A stretch of 64,000 nt of DNA from Gracilaria domingensis (lineage: Eukaryota > Rhodophyta > Florideophyceae > Gracilariales > Gracilariaceae): the NCBI GenBank assembly GCA_022539475.1, contig VCMS01000240.1, forward strand, positions 21,240-85,239. Direction: 5' to 3'. Positions 52,609-64,000 of the stretch are shown here, piece by piece. The notes beneath the pieces are model-generated. The model was not told the DNA's origin. It was given only the letters and a program-made list of their open reading frames with translations, and did no database searches. Numbering within the stretch: the stretch's first letter is position 1; each line of letters begins with the position of its first letter. A program made the position numbers and the translations under genes.

Positions 52609-54604
52609 ATGTCATCCCGTCGCAGGAGTAGCGCGTCACGTGCCGCTTCTGTGCCCGGTTCGTCCGGCTTGCCGGCAAGTTTGCCTCCGTTGCCGAAGGA
52701 CGCACTGGATGTCCCAGGCAATGGCGACCCGAAACCGGCTTCCCGGGGCCTCCGTTCTGATAACGGGACCCCATCCGCTCGTGGGCCAACTGAAACCGCA
52801 CCTGCGGCTGATTCCGCCGCAGCGGTTGACGTTATGTCGTCGCGGTCCGACGAGTATACCCTCCGCGAATTAGAGGCTCAGGTTCGCATCCTGCAGAACT
52901 CCCAAGTGGGCCTCATCCGGGATATTACGAAACTTCGGCAACGGCTCGATGAAGCCGGTGTCCGGGATGTTTCGAGCGACGTCCGTGTTTTACGGTCTGA
53001 TGTCAACCAGATTATGGAACACCGACAGGTGTCGGCTGCCCTGCACGAGCAGGCTTCCGCACGCCTGGACCGCCGGGCTACCCGTCTGGAGACGGTCGAG
53101 CAAATCATCGTATCTGATGCTGCTGCGCCGGGAGCCCCGGTTTCTGAGGGTTCTCAGCACTCGCGCCGTTCCCGGGATCGTCCGGCAAAGAAGAAGGTCA
53201 AGGTTGAGTCTAACTCGTCTTCTTCATCCTCTTCTGATGAGGAGGGCTCTCAAAAGGGATCGTCTACCGACTCTTCGGACAGCGCGGAAGAGCGCTCTCG
53301 CTATCGTGCATCCCGTTCGCGGGCTACTGAAGCCAACTCTGGTGTTGCACGAGGCCGTACGAAAAGACGGAGACACCTTGGATTGAAGGAATTGAAGCCG
53401 ACAAACTTACTCTATCGGAAGCTGCTATCGTACCGATATTATCGGCTTGATGACACGACGCCACAGAGAACCCCACGTGGGACTGGCAAGGTGCGAAACC
53501 ATCTCCGACAAATGGAGCTCACGCTGAAGCCCCACAAGTTCTCTGGGGAAGATCCAATTCTTGTCTTGGATTTTCTTGGCCGCTTCGTGGCGGAAGCCGA
53601 TGTACTTCGGATGCCTACATTGCGCTGCCGTATTTCTTGACGGGCGTATCCGAAGACCAGTACAATTCGGTTCGTGGGCGACACGAGCCTCCGAGGGAGG
53701 AGTTACGTGCTGTCCGGAAGCGGTACAATATCTCCTGCGCTCTTACGCGACAGGCAATGCGATACAAGGTGCTATACTCGCGCTGCGAGACACGAAGCAA
53801 GGAGCCGAAGAGTCGGAAACCGTTTATTCGACCCGCCTCAATAAGGCTTTCCACAGATGTGGCAACGTGTCCTCCGCAGCTGAGCGGTGCACGATGTTCG
53901 TCTATGGCCTAGATCGTTCGATCAGGACACTGGTTGCCCGTTATCGGGAGAACAAACGCCGGATTACTTATCTGGAACTCGTTCAATTTGCCCAAGCCGA
54001 GGGAGATGCAGCTCGAGCACGCGCTGGTGTCAAGACGCGCACGCGCCGACTCCTTCATGTAGAAGGCCGGGACTCTTCTTTGCTTCTATCGCGAGGCTCG
54101 GTTCAAGGGGGCTATGATAACCTACACCTGTTACAGGCTGATGGTTCAATGCCGACTACGGAGTTGCCGTCAACGACGGAGCCGTCTACTGTTGACGTAG
54201 GCCCCGCTCTGTACGCCGGGCGTCAAGTCTCGGCATTGCCCGTGCCGCACTCTGGCGGATATCGAAGCCAACGCCCTGGATGAAGGGACCCGTATCCTCC
54301 TCGACAGGAGCGCTGCCCGCCCAACGCGGATCTTCTTCGTCTCCTTATTTGTCATACCTGTTACAGGCCAGGGCACATCGCTCCGAATTGCTTAATGCCC
54401 ATACGGGATATGGCGAAGATAGTGCCTCAGAATGAGTCTTTGACGCCCGCCGAGCGGCAACGTGTTCCCGACAAATCTTACCTTCGTGCGAAGGCGGAGA
54501 CTCAGCCTGGAAACCAGGAAACGGTGCCATCGAATGGTGGAACTGTAGCCGCCCCTGCGGAATCGCAACCCTCGCAGATTGGCGGCGAAGCTCAGAAGAA
54601 CTGA
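52609..54604 (+). pseudogene. Chromovirus gag with zinc knuckle, frameshifted
   Basis: The ATG at 52,609 opens a Ser/Arg/Pro-rich N terminus, a coiled-coil-like block ('LRELEAQVRILQNSQVG'), a Ser/acidic run and the start of a Ty3 gag capsid region ('KPHKFSGEDPILVLDFLGRF'). Near 53,610 the capsid continues in other frames ('AVQYLLRSYATGNAIQGAIL', 'VYSTRLNKAFHRCG', 'RENKRRITYLELVQFAQ'). The CX2CX4HX4C knuckle 'CHTCYRPGHIAPNC' at about 54,350-54,391 lies in the frame that ends with a TGA at 54,604. At least two frameshifts are needed, in contrast to the indel-free pol. Confidence 0.85.
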
Positions 54605-54639
54605 GCAAGGGAGCCTCCAGCAATGGAGAGGCGCCCCCA

Positions 54640-57600
54640 GTGACAGGGTTTAGAGCGCCTGAGGCTGAGAAGCCTCGCTCCCCGGTCACAATCCTTTCGA
54701 GGAAAATGGCCACTACAGACGTGGACTCTGAGCACCTTGGTGTCTTGCGTCGCACGTGGATACGGTCTAAGAACAGCCGGTTCCCGGATAGAGTCCTGGT
54801 CATGGCGAAACGTAACTACAAAGTTTACGCCGACCTAGGTGTTTCCGACCAGTGCATGGTTCGGCAGTTGTCCGTGCTCGATACAGGAGCTGGGCCAAAC
54901 TTCTTGGTTGAATCGATGATTCCGCCGCACTTGCGGTCTCGCGTTCGTGCGGCGCCGCATATTGACATAGCGGATGCGAACAATCGCCCACTCTCGACTG
55001 TGGGAGTAATAGACCTGCTCGTCAGGCTTGGCCGCTACGTGGCGAATCTCGATTTCTTGGTTTGCAAGCAACTCGCTTCGCCGGTTACCCTCGGCTGCGA
55101 CTTCTGTGACCACTTCGTTGATGCAATTCGACCGCGGAAGCGAACCATCAAAATGGAAGATGGGACTACTATACCGATCGTTCGGCGTCCCCTTCGACGC
55201 GCTTTGAAGAAGCAAGTCCCTTTGCCTGCTGCGCAGGAGCCTACAACCGATGAACGGAAGTCTACAAAGCTCCGAATAGCTCGGTCTATTTGCATCCCGC
55301 CTGAATCGCAGGTCTGAATTACTGTGACGTCTCCACAATGGGGCTTACAAACGGTGCAACCGTTGCCTGCGTTGCAGGAGAAGCATCAGCTCGCCCTGGC
55401 TAATGGGATCGTTTTCGTCGAACCCGAGAAGCCTTTTCAGATGCTGGTTGCGAACTTCAGCCGTTTCTCTCAACGGTTGGTTAGGAGCCAAGTTATTGGA
55501 TCATTGCTCCCGCACCCCGCGGCTATAGCGCCTACCCAGGTCTCTATTGCCGAAGTTTTCGGTACCCTCGAAGCTGAGGAGGGAGAGGCGGAACGGAACA
55601 ATTCCGAACCGAAAACTGAACCGAACAGTCCGTCGGGAGATGCTAAGCCGACTGCGCCGGATGCGGATAACTGCAGCCTGGCGAATGAAGCGATGCCGAC
55701 CCCGTCGGAAAGTAATGATAACAACCTTAGTGCTGCTGACACGAAGGATAAGACAGTACAGGAACTGGAGTCTCTGGATCTTGAACATGTCCCAGAGACT
55801 CACCGCGATAAATTGCGGCACATGCTCGAAGATTTCACGCCCATGTGGGATGGCACACTGGGTAAGATTGGTATTACCGAACATCGGATTGATTTGCTAC
55901 CGAATACTCGGCCCATTTCACAGCACCCTTACAGGGCAGGACCGACAGCTCCGGAAGAAGAGAAGGCTCAAGTAGAGAAGATGCTTCGAGCTGGAGTTAT
56001 TGAGCCGGCTCAGTCACCATGGGCTTCGCGGGTGGTGCTCGCGCCCAAACCTGATGGGTCTTGGCGATTTTGCATCGATTACCGCAAGCTTAACCCGGCT
56101 ACAGTCAAGGATGTGTATCCTATCCTACGAATGGATGAATGAATCGATTCATTGGGCGACGCGAAAGTTTTTACGACCCTAGACGCGATTTGGGGCTAAT
56201 TGCAAGTTCCCGTAAGGGCTGAAGATCGTGACAAGACAGCCTTCGTTTGCCATGAAGGATTATACCGATTCAATCGGATGCTCTTTGGGTTAACGAACGC
56301 GCCAGCCACATTTCAACGTGCTGTGGACATTTTACTCGCCCGCTTCAAGTGGAAGACTTGCCTGGTTTACCTGGACGACATCATTGTCTACTCCAACAAC
56401 CTTGACGAACACTTGACCCACGTACGGGATGTGATGCGAGTCCTACGAGATGCAGGCATTACGCTCAAGCTCAAGAAGTGTGAGTTCTTCACCGAAACCG
56501 TCAGGTATCTTGGCCACGTTGTCCGTCCTGGACGGCTGTCGATAGACGAGGTTCGCGTGAAATCCCTCAAAGAGGCTAAGCATCCGCGGACGCAGACGGA
56601 ACTCCGATCTTTTCTCGGCTTGTGTAATGTCTACCGCCGCTTCATACCGAACTTTGCGGACATTGCGGCGCCGTTGAATGAGCTCCTCCGCAAAGGACAG
56701 CCAGTCAACCTGGAAGAACTCGACGACCGCAAAGCTGCGGCTTTCTCGTCGCTCGTGGACGCGGTGACATAGCCACCTGTTTTATCCCTACCTATGGCTG
56801 GCTTGCCATATGCAATAGATACGGATGCGAGCGACTACCAAGCTGGCTGTGCATTATTCCAGACCACCAAGGAAGGCGAGCGATTGCCAATTGGGTATTG
56901 GTCAAGAAGCCTCAACGTTCACGAGAGGAATTACTCGGTATTCGAGAAGGAGTGCTTGGCAGTTGTCTGGGCATTACAGACATTGCGGCCCTATCTAATG
57001 GGAACTCGTTTCATTGTTCATACCGATCATTCGGCCTTACGCTGGCTACTCTCTATAACAGAGCCATTCGGCCGCTTGATGCGGCGGAGACTTCGCTTGT
57101 CGGAATTCGACTTTGAAATCCGCTACAAGAAAGGACTCCTGAACACTCAGGCTGATGCACTGTCCCGCTTGGAAACAACGGCTGAAGCTGCGCCAGTCGA
57201 TGACCTGGAAATGCCGTGCTTCCTCGCGGAAGACGGCTCGAGCGATACCGATGAAGATTCGGGAGGATGGGACATCTACGATGCTGTTTTAGCCGTGTCA
57301 GACACGCGCCCAGAACCGGGTTCTTTCGTACCGATTAAGCCGGAAGAACTCATCAGGGAGCAGCACACGGACCCTTTCTGTACGGAGATTCGTAGCTGTC
57401 TGAACGGCGGAGCACGACTGCCTTTCGTCGAGAACGATCAGGGATTCCTCATCCGAACTATCGGGCTCAGGCCACAGATTGTGGTTCCTCACTCACTTCA
57501 GTCACGACTACTGCATCTGTCGCACTATGCGAAGCTCTCAGCCCACCCTGGTGGCAGGAAGTTGTACTACACCTTGAGGAAGGACTTCTACCGGCCAGCG

Positions 57601-60123
57601 ATGGCTTTTGATGCGTATGCCACTGTTCATGGATGTTCTCATTGCGCGAAGAACCGCGTCAAACTGCGGAAGTATTCCAAGAAGTTGGTACTCTTCCCTG
57701 CTAGGGCTCCACTAAAGTTCGTGGCTATTGACTTGCTCGGTGAGTTTATTCGCACCCGTGAGGGGAACCTGTTTCTACTGGTGATCACCGACCGCTTTTC
57801 TAAGCTGGTACGGACTGTGCCTTTGAAGAAGATTACCGCCAGTGCGGTCGCCCAAGCTTTCGGTACACACTGAGTTTTTGTCTACACACCCCCGATTGAT
57901 TTGTTATCGGAGAACGGACCGCAGTTTGCGACCAAGTTCTTTCAAGACGTCTGCCGCATCTTGCGGACCCAAAACTGGTTCACGACAACATATCATCCCC
58001 AGAGTAATGGGCAGGTTGAACGCTTTAACCGCACAATGTTCAATACATTACGGACATTCGTTGCCGAGCATCCGTCGGAATGGGATCAATACACCGATGC
58101 GGTGACGCATGTCTACAATACGCAGGTTCATCGTACTACTCAGATCTCGCCGTTCGAGCTTGTGCTATCACCCGTTCCACCGTCGGTTGTCATCGAGCCA
58201 CAGCCAGTACTGGAAAAGTTCCCCTCGCCCCGCCTCCATACGGACGGGTGGAAGGGATGGCTCACGAAGATTATTCCTACGGTTAGGCAGAATATCGCTA
58301 AGGCACAAGCCGCCTACAAGCGGAATTTCGACGCAAGAGTGCGCAGACATGCCCCTCAGATTAGAGAAGGTAGCTATGCCTTCATACGGAAGGAATACTA
58401 CAATCCCGAGAAGGAGAAGCGCCACAAGCTTTCTCCTATCGCGGATGGTCCCTACCCGGTCATTTCAGTTACCGACACTACGGTTGTCCTTGACATCAAG
58501 GGAGAGCACGAGCGTTTTTCGAGGGATCGCGTAACGCCTGCACCAATGCCTGCTTCTCAGAAAACGCAACCGGAAACGCCGGACACCGCTACGCCTACTG
58601 CAGAACCAGCCGCTGAAGCGGAAGCGCGCACTTCACTGTCAGTATTGCCGCATCCCAACCGCGGACTTGCTGATTTGCCCGCTGAGCCGGAGCCTCACCA
58701 GTCGGTCTCTGCTGCCGCTCACGTACGCACGTGGACACTCGTCCCTTTGGGGATACTTACCACCGCCCTCGACGCTCCAACTGAGGAGGGGGAAGAGGAG
58801 GCAAATTGATTGCTGTCGTTGTCGCCGTCGTCGACGGAATCGCCGTTGCAGGCCTCAATGTCGCACGCAAGTAGTGGTGAACGTGCGAGGACGCCCGCCG
58901 CACAGCCGAACAATCGGAAAGACGCGAGCAACCCGCAGTTATCGCGGAAGCCTCAGGAGGAACGCACCACTTCGGTGGAGCACAAAGCCGGACACCCGTA
59001 AGAACACCAGGATGTAGCTGCTGCAGAAGTCGCCGCTTTGCCCGCGGATGGTACTGTACTGCCGTCACAGACGGAAGGACAGAAGCCTGCCCCAGCTGTG
59101 CAGCGTGAGACCGGCACGCCGGAAAAGAGTGTCGCAAACACAGCAACAGCCGCGTCAAATGCGGAACATACCCGCTCGCCGCAGCCGGAGCCCGACAGCG
59201 GTAGCGCACCTTTGCTGAAGAGAGCCGGGAGTCCGGAAGAAAAGTTATTCAAAAGAGACCGTGCTGTTACGGCAGACCCGACTTCGGGAGATCTCAGTCA
59301 AGCATCGCCTGATGAAGCCGTTGAAAAAATGGAGGAAACCGCCGATATGGCCAGCCGATACGCCACAGTAAGTGGGAAGCAACACAACGCTAGACACGCG
59401 CAAACATTGCGCCAATTGTCTGGCTTCGCCGGCGACCCGCCTCCAGTGGAGGACAACAGCACACGAGCCTGGCACGTGCCTGCTGTAAGGCTTGCGGCCG
59501 CCGAAAACGGAATTTCCGAATTCGAATCGGCAGCGCACAGCCGTGCAACGGCGCAGGCCCCATCACCAGCAGTGAGTGGCGAAACGCCGCCACGGCGCGC
59601 ACACCAGCACCACTCACTGGCGCACCGCAAGGCGGACCGTTCACCCTCACGACGGGAGATCCCGCCGAAACGCCGGAAGCTCGCTGTTCGAGAAGACCAA
59701 AGTAAGGTCACAGCCCGACAACACGGGATGGAAAGCCAGAAATCTGGAAGCCTGAACGTCAGGAACACACAATCCTCACCAGGACCACCTGACCTGCAGA
59801 ATGCACTGCCGTCAGGACGGAAGCCGTTTGGTAGCGACGCCCATGACGGGAAAGCAACCAAGGACACCCCAGAAGAGGGCATAATAACCGAACCGCACAC
59901 TGAGCGGCGTGTTCTCGACAGAGAATACGTTATGGACCGTCTGATTACTCACGGCTAGGCCTCTGATGGAGAGCTATCGTACCGAGTCCGTTGGTGCGGC
60001 TGTCCTTCTTCGAAGGATACACATGAGCCTATCGAGCATCTTCCTCGCTCTAAGGTCCTACAGTACCACCGTCGCACACAGACACCGATACCGGCTACGC
60101 TGGACAGAGCCCAAGTGGGTTGA
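54640..60123 (+). pseudogene. Chromovirus pol: protease, RT, RNase H, integrase, chromodomain in one frame with eight stops
   Basis: A single 1,828-codon frame, no indels, with stops at 55,315 (TGA), 56,140 (TGA), 56,197 (TAA), 56,770 (TAG), 57,871 (TGA), 58,807 (TGA), 58,999 (TAA) and 59,956 (TAG). Protease: 'LSVLDTGAGPNFL'. RT: 'WRFCIDYRKLNPATV', 'FGLTNAPATFQR', catalytic 'LVYLDDIIVYSNN'. RNase H: 'YAIDTDASDYQAGCAL', 'FIVHTDHSALRWLL', 'QADALSR'. Integrase: HHCC finger ending 'GCSHCAKNR', core D in 'FVAIDLLGEF', 'LLSENGPQF' where the second catalytic D has become E, and E in 'GQVERFNR'. A chromodomain near 59,915-60,100 ('GELSYRVRWCGCP', 'EPIEHLPRSK') would steer insertion to histone-marked chromatin. 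Confidence 0.94.
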
Positions 60124-60139
60124 CCACCCACAACTAGTG

Positions 60140-60680
60140 AGTTATGCCGTCTCGGACGGAATATGCCATTTCACGCGGATGGAATTGCATCATGCAAAAC
60201 GTGCCGCTTCACGCGGATGCAGCGATGTTGATACTAACAAGCCGCCCTAGGCGGACGCTACTGAAAAGCAGCAACATGCCGCCCTTTGCGGACAGTCTCT
60301 GTCTGAACAGACAAGCCGCGAAACGCGGAAGCCACTTACAGTGGAGAAGAAGATGAAGAAGAAAGAAGCCTAAGAAGAAGGAGAAGAAGCCAGGACAGTG
60401 GAAGGAAGAATAAGAAGTTTTATCGCTACAGCCGCTTCTGCGGAAAGTTACCCCTCTCTCTTGGGCCATTTGCAACAGCCTCTACTGAGGTATTGCCCGC
60501 TGAGAAGGGGGAGGTCAAGAAGAAAAATTCATGAGCCAAGCCTAATCAGGCTGAAGGTTACCTCTAACTCTGGAGCTCTGCCCCTCATCGGGGTCTACTA
60601 ATCGCTTCAACGACCCACCGTGAGCCCCGTAAAGGGGAAGCTAAGCACCCGAAGGCCCAGCACCGGTGGGGATACCACCG
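60140..60680 (+). repeat. Dense array of short GC-stem hairpins in the chromovirus 3' non-coding region
   Basis: More than ten small perfect stem-loops follow one another, for example CCGTC-tcg-GACGG, CCGC-ttcac-GCGG, CCGCC-cta-GGCGG, CCGC-ccttt-GCGG, TGTCTG-aa-CAGACA, CCGCG-aaa-CGCGG, CCACT-tac-AGTGG, AGCCT-aatc-AGGCT, GCCCC-tcatc-GGGG and CCCC-gtaaa-GGGG. A purine tract (about 60,345-60,395) lies among them. Confidence 0.75.
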
Positions 60681-62446
60681 CCGGGGGCACCGGAGAAGTG
60701 CTGCGCCGCGATGGCTTGCAGATCCAACTCGTCGGTTACCGTATCAGGAACGGCCACGCCCACGTCTCGAAGGAAGTCGCGGATGACCGCCGCTCGCGGT
60801 TTGAGCATAGTATTGCCGTCTCCGGCGGAAGCCTCGACCTGGGCCCAGGGAGAAGTTGAAACAGGAGCCGCTGGCACCGGTGGCTCGACGACAACTACCT
60901 CGTCGTCGTCTCTCATCGATTCGGGCCTTGGTTCGTTCTCCAGGCCCTCTGTGCTTCCCTCATCCATGGAGCTTCCTCCCTCGGCAGGGTCCTGGCCGTC
61001 GTCATCGACGTAGATGAACCCTCGTGGGTGCCCTTCGGGGATGTATCGGTCCTCTTGGCGACGCTCAGCCGCTTCGGCGGGTCCAATCACCTCCCATACC
61101 CATGGGTCGAAGTAGACAAAGTCCCCGGCGTTAACGTTACGCCCAAGAGAGCGATCGTTTTGCCGTCGGACTCCGCCGGATACCTGACTGGCAGGCACTT
61201 CATCCCAGTCGATCTCGTCAATGACGTCCACCAATGCAGTGGCTTCTCGCGCATTGCGAACTGAGCCGAGTACTTCGGAAAGGTCCAGGTTTCGGATAGA
61301 CTGCCGGATGAGGTCCGGAATATGCCAGAGACGGAACGCATCGTATGCCTCCATGATGAGGAACGCCGCTACACGGACGGTCCATTCAGTGGCTAGGAGG
61401 CTCCACAAGCCGCGAGGCGGATCGTTAAAGAAGTATGACCCTATGTACGTAAGACAGGGCGGGAGCTCGACATGGCACCCTCGCGGGACTTCCATCGCAG
61501 GCCAGAACGATGGCAGCGGCAAGTAGCGCCCACGACGGAAGTGTCCAACGATTCGTTCAACTTCCGTACATTGGTACGGCGCCAATATCCCGAACCGGGA
61601 ACGCCACTTCCTCTCGAAACGGAGGCCTTCGTGAAACTGAGACCGTCCTGGACGGCGGAGATACCGGAACTCGGCGCGAAGAATGGGCCGTGCCCACAGT
61701 ATCAACTCCTGATGAGGCTGAACAGTGTCCGAATATGGGTCAATCTCGTCCAATGCGTTGGCTAGATGGTCGCCATAGCCGACCTCGCCGAACGTTCGGT
61801 ATCTTGCCACATCATACTGGTACTGCGCCGGAACCGGATACTCGTTAGGAGCCCGTAAGTGTCGGGCATACCCGATGTGGGAAATCTCGTTGCGAGCAAA
61901 TTGTCTCCATTCATTCCGACTTACGAACAGGAAACTCGGGTTGACCGCGACGCGGGTTTTCCATTCCCACGAACGGGTAACATCTACCGGAAGCCAACCA
62001 GGGAGTAGACCGTCAACAGCGAATGAGTCAACGAGCTCAGTATTCGAGATGGCATCGGCGTCGAACCACGGAGCCTGAGCAAACAGGAAGCTATGCCGAT
62101 GAGGGTCCCGGATATGTAAGGCGCCTGCTGTGGGCCAACCACCCAGAGATGCGGGCACTTCGGCATTGAATCAGTCCCATACGGGCGCGGAGCCAGCTTG
62201 AGCTGGAGCGTGATCCTGTCCGGAAGAACCCGGTTGAGAGGCAACCGCCGACTGCGTAAGAGGTACAGACCGGAACGGCGGGTTGGACACTTGCATACGT
62301 GCCGTCGAGGACGGAGGGCCGTTCGGTGCGTCGGACATCGCGGGAGGGCTCGTAATGGCGAGGTTCGCGACTGACACCGGAGGTGTTGGTGGTTCCGAAC
62401 AGTTCTCGGCAGACCCGTCTTGGGAGACTTCCTTATCTACCTCCAT
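60641..62446 (-). pseudogene. Long antisense ORF inside the chromovirus, one stop
   Basis: The ATG at 62,446, only 54 bases inside the 3' LTR, opens a minus-strand frame of 601 residues to a stop at 60,641, broken by a single TGA (62,171-62,173). The N terminus is Pro/Ser-rich. The middle has tryptophan-rich, well-ordered-looking sequence ('ELILWARPILRAEFRYLRRP', 'EWTVRVAAFLIMEAYDAFRL'). The C terminus is acidic ('MRDDDEVVVVEPPVP'). I recognise no domain. The opposite strand here carries no long element frame, so this is not a shadow. Antisense ORFs of unknown function occur in some plant Tat-lineage elements. Whether this one is related is unknown. Confidence 0.7.
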
Positions 62447-62489
62447 CGCGAGGCTTATCGAGCCGACGGAGTCGGTGTCTCAGCCTGAG

Positions 62490-62499
62490 AAAGGGGAGA
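62490..62499 (+). other. Polypurine tract of the chromovirus
   Basis: GAAAGGGGAGA-type purine run ending exactly at the TGTAGAG start of the 3' LTR, where plus-strand synthesis would be primed. Confidence 0.8.
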
Positions 62500-63352
62500 T
62501 GTAGAGCAAAACGCCCTCTCTGGTGATGCACCGAGGTGTTTTTCATAGTTTATTGATCCGTTACCGGCTTCGACACCTCAGGTTATCAGAGGCTGCTGTG
62601 GTAGTGGCCCTATTTTGGGGTATGCCTAGGAATGGTAGTATTTCTGCACACGTGTGCCAAGTTGGCCCGATAGCGGGTGCCCCGTGGAAACGCTGCCACG
62701 GTTTCACACCTGTAGTGTATTGGCCGACATCGCCGGATAGTTAGATATTTCAATTGATATTATCAAGTGCCGTATACAGGTGGCGGCACTTGCCGCTACT
62801 GTACGGGAAGTAAACGTCAAGGAGGCTTCTGGCTCTGACTTTCTTGCCGCTTGTGAACGGTCTTCGTACCTAATCGGGCAAGCCGCCACAATTCCGGGCC
62901 AGTCATCCGACCTCTATCACTGAGGAGTTCTAGACCGTCGTCACGGCATCTTTTCTGTTCTTTTATTGTTATTATTTCCGTCATACGGCTCCTATCGCTC
63001 TGCCCTGTTATGCAGGTTTGACCCACGTTGTCCGGGAATATTTCTCGATCTCGCGAGTCAATGCACCGTTGCGCGGCTCGTTGGTTGCCCGTTTTGCCCA
63101 ACACCGTTGGTTTGGATATCTCCACTCGCTGTGGCTGGCCGGAACTACCCGGATTTTACGCCGATTCTACCCACCCCAACCTCGGGCTGCACGCCCAGAA
63201 CGGGGCTGCCCGGATTTACACCCGGCCTGTGTCAGCCCTACCGGAGGGTTCTACCACCGACCCTACCGCTATAGGGAGCGCGGCTCGAACACCCTGTAGG
63301 TGCGCTTTCCGGAACGCGGCTCTTGTTTGCCCACTCGTGGGATCGCACCACA
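62500..63352 (+). repeat. 3' LTR of the chromovirus (853 bp)
   Basis: Same 853-base length and ends as the 5' LTR. Scattered substitutions, for example at the hairpin near 62,686-62,706 and in the first 30 bases. Confidence 0.95.
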
Positions 63353-63510
63353 ATTTACTGGATCATGTCTATAAATAATGCATAGATGAGGGCTTTCAAT
63401 CGACTCGTAAACATAATTGTGGTGTCATTGGAATAGATGGCGGGAGCAAAAGACTTTCAAAATCTGTATCGAATGTTATATTTCACACGGTTCCGATATT
63501 TACTGAATAT

Positions 63511-64000
63511 TGTGGTGCAATCCCACGAGTGGGCAAACCAGAGCGGCGTCGCAGAAAGCGCACCGACAGGGTGTTCGAAACTTGCTCTCTATAGGGGTAG
63601 ATGCAGCAGTAGAACCCTCTGATAGGGCCAGCACGATGCCGGGTGTAAGTCCGGGTGGCCCCGATCTGAACGTGCAGTCAGAGGTGAAGGGGAAGGATCG
63701 GCGTAGGTATCCGGTTGTTCTGGCGAGCCACAGCGAGTGGAGGTATCCAGCTCAACGTTAGAGAGCAACAGGGGATCAGCAAACGAGCCGCACTGCGGAG
63801 CACTGACTCGTGATAAACAGGAACAAGTTCCGAGACTAGACGGCAAAAACCTGTATAACAGGGCAGAGAAACGAGAGCCGTATGACGGAAATAATAACAA
63901 AGAAACAACAAAAGATGCCGTAACGACGGTCTAGAACTCCTCAGTGGTAGAGGTCGGATGACTAGCCCGGAATTGCTGCGGCTTGCCCGATTAGAGACGA
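63511..64000 (-). mobile_element. Inverted LTR of the same chromovirus family, cut by the window end
   Basis: Starts TGTGGTGCAATCCCACGAG, the reverse complement of the LTR 3' end, and stays alignable to the window edge. It is more diverged than the 62,500 copy. It may be a solo LTR or the end of a second, oppositely oriented element. Confidence 0.85.

Larger units (their letters stand above)
51592..63352 (+). mobile_element. Chromovirus (Ty3/gypsy LTR retrotransposon), full length, decayed
   Basis: An 11.8-kb element: 853-bp LTR, primer-binding site, gag, a single long pol frame (protease, RT, RNase H, integrase, chromodomain), a hairpin-rich non-coding section, a long antisense ORF, a polypurine tract (62,490-62,499) and the second 853-bp LTR. 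By eye the LTRs differ at about 3-4% of positions in the first 250 bases, so insertion is not recent. No clear target duplication: left flank ends GCGTTG, right flank starts ATTTACTG. Confidence 0.95.

Noticed and set aside
720-60123. Reassignment of TGA or TAG as sense codons
   Set aside because: The stops fall at positions of different expected amino acids (W, Q, R, E), all three stop codons are involved, and TBC, CBM48 and HECT end with ordinary TAG, TAA and TAG. Decay explains this better, though it is worth testing.
51592-63352. Target-site duplication for the full chromovirus
   Set aside because: The 5 bases on each side do not match, so none is claimed.

Overview
The window is eukaryotic nuclear DNA. 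It contains spliced genes with GT..AG introns, GC-rich proline-rich coding sequence, three classes of LTR or tyrosine-recombinase retroelements, and nuclear genes for mitochondrial proteins (a complex I LYR subunit and ribosomal protein bL17). A truncated phytol/farnesol-kinase-like gene points to a plastid-bearing lineage. An intron-poor, transposon-rich alga, possibly a red alga, fits best, but this is inference and no single gene proves it.

Layout. Positions 0.1-7 kb hold a row of broken host genes: an NDUFB9-like subunit, a Notchless (NLE1/Rsa4) WD40 protein, a phytol-kinase-like protein and a UPL3/TRIP12-type HECT ubiquitin ligase. From 7 to 14.1 kb there is a decayed Ty1/copia element in a field of GC-rich hairpins, flanked by two 211-bp direct repeats. 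From 14.5 to 23 kb there is a CGFS-type glutaredoxin relic, a nearly complete DIRS-like tyrosine-recombinase retroelement with split direct repeats on the minus strand, and a broken bL17 gene. From 23 to 33 kb lie unidentified coding relics, a class-3 (DAG-lipase-type) lipase pseudogene and several palindromes. From 33 to 41 kb the DNA is mostly AT-rich and gene-poor, with a degenerate minisatellite and two unidentified ORFs.

The only convincingly live genes lie between 41.3 and 47.2 kb. They are an FKBP-type prolyl isomerase and a divergent carbohydrate-binding (CBM48/AMPK-beta-like) protein with a possible C-terminal CaaX box, sharing a CCAAT-containing GC-rich intergenic region, followed by an 889-residue TBC (Rab-GAP) protein. 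From 47 to 50.4 kb the DNA is AT-rich and gene-free, with one perfect 33-bp-arm hairpin.

The right end is a chromovirus (Ty3/gypsy with a C-terminal chromodomain) at 51,592-63,352, with 853-bp LTRs and a roughly 600-codon antisense ORF. An inverted solo LTR of the same family lies on its left, and another inverted LTR runs off the right edge.

A theme runs through the window. Several long reading frames (NLE1, the DIRS pol and the 1,828-codon chromovirus pol) keep one frame from end to end yet carry 3-8 premature stops. Damage there is by substitution, not indel. The stops can all be explained by C-to-T or G-to-A changes, as expected of methylation-linked deamination or a RIP-like process acting on repeated DNA. 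The TBC gene has no such stops.
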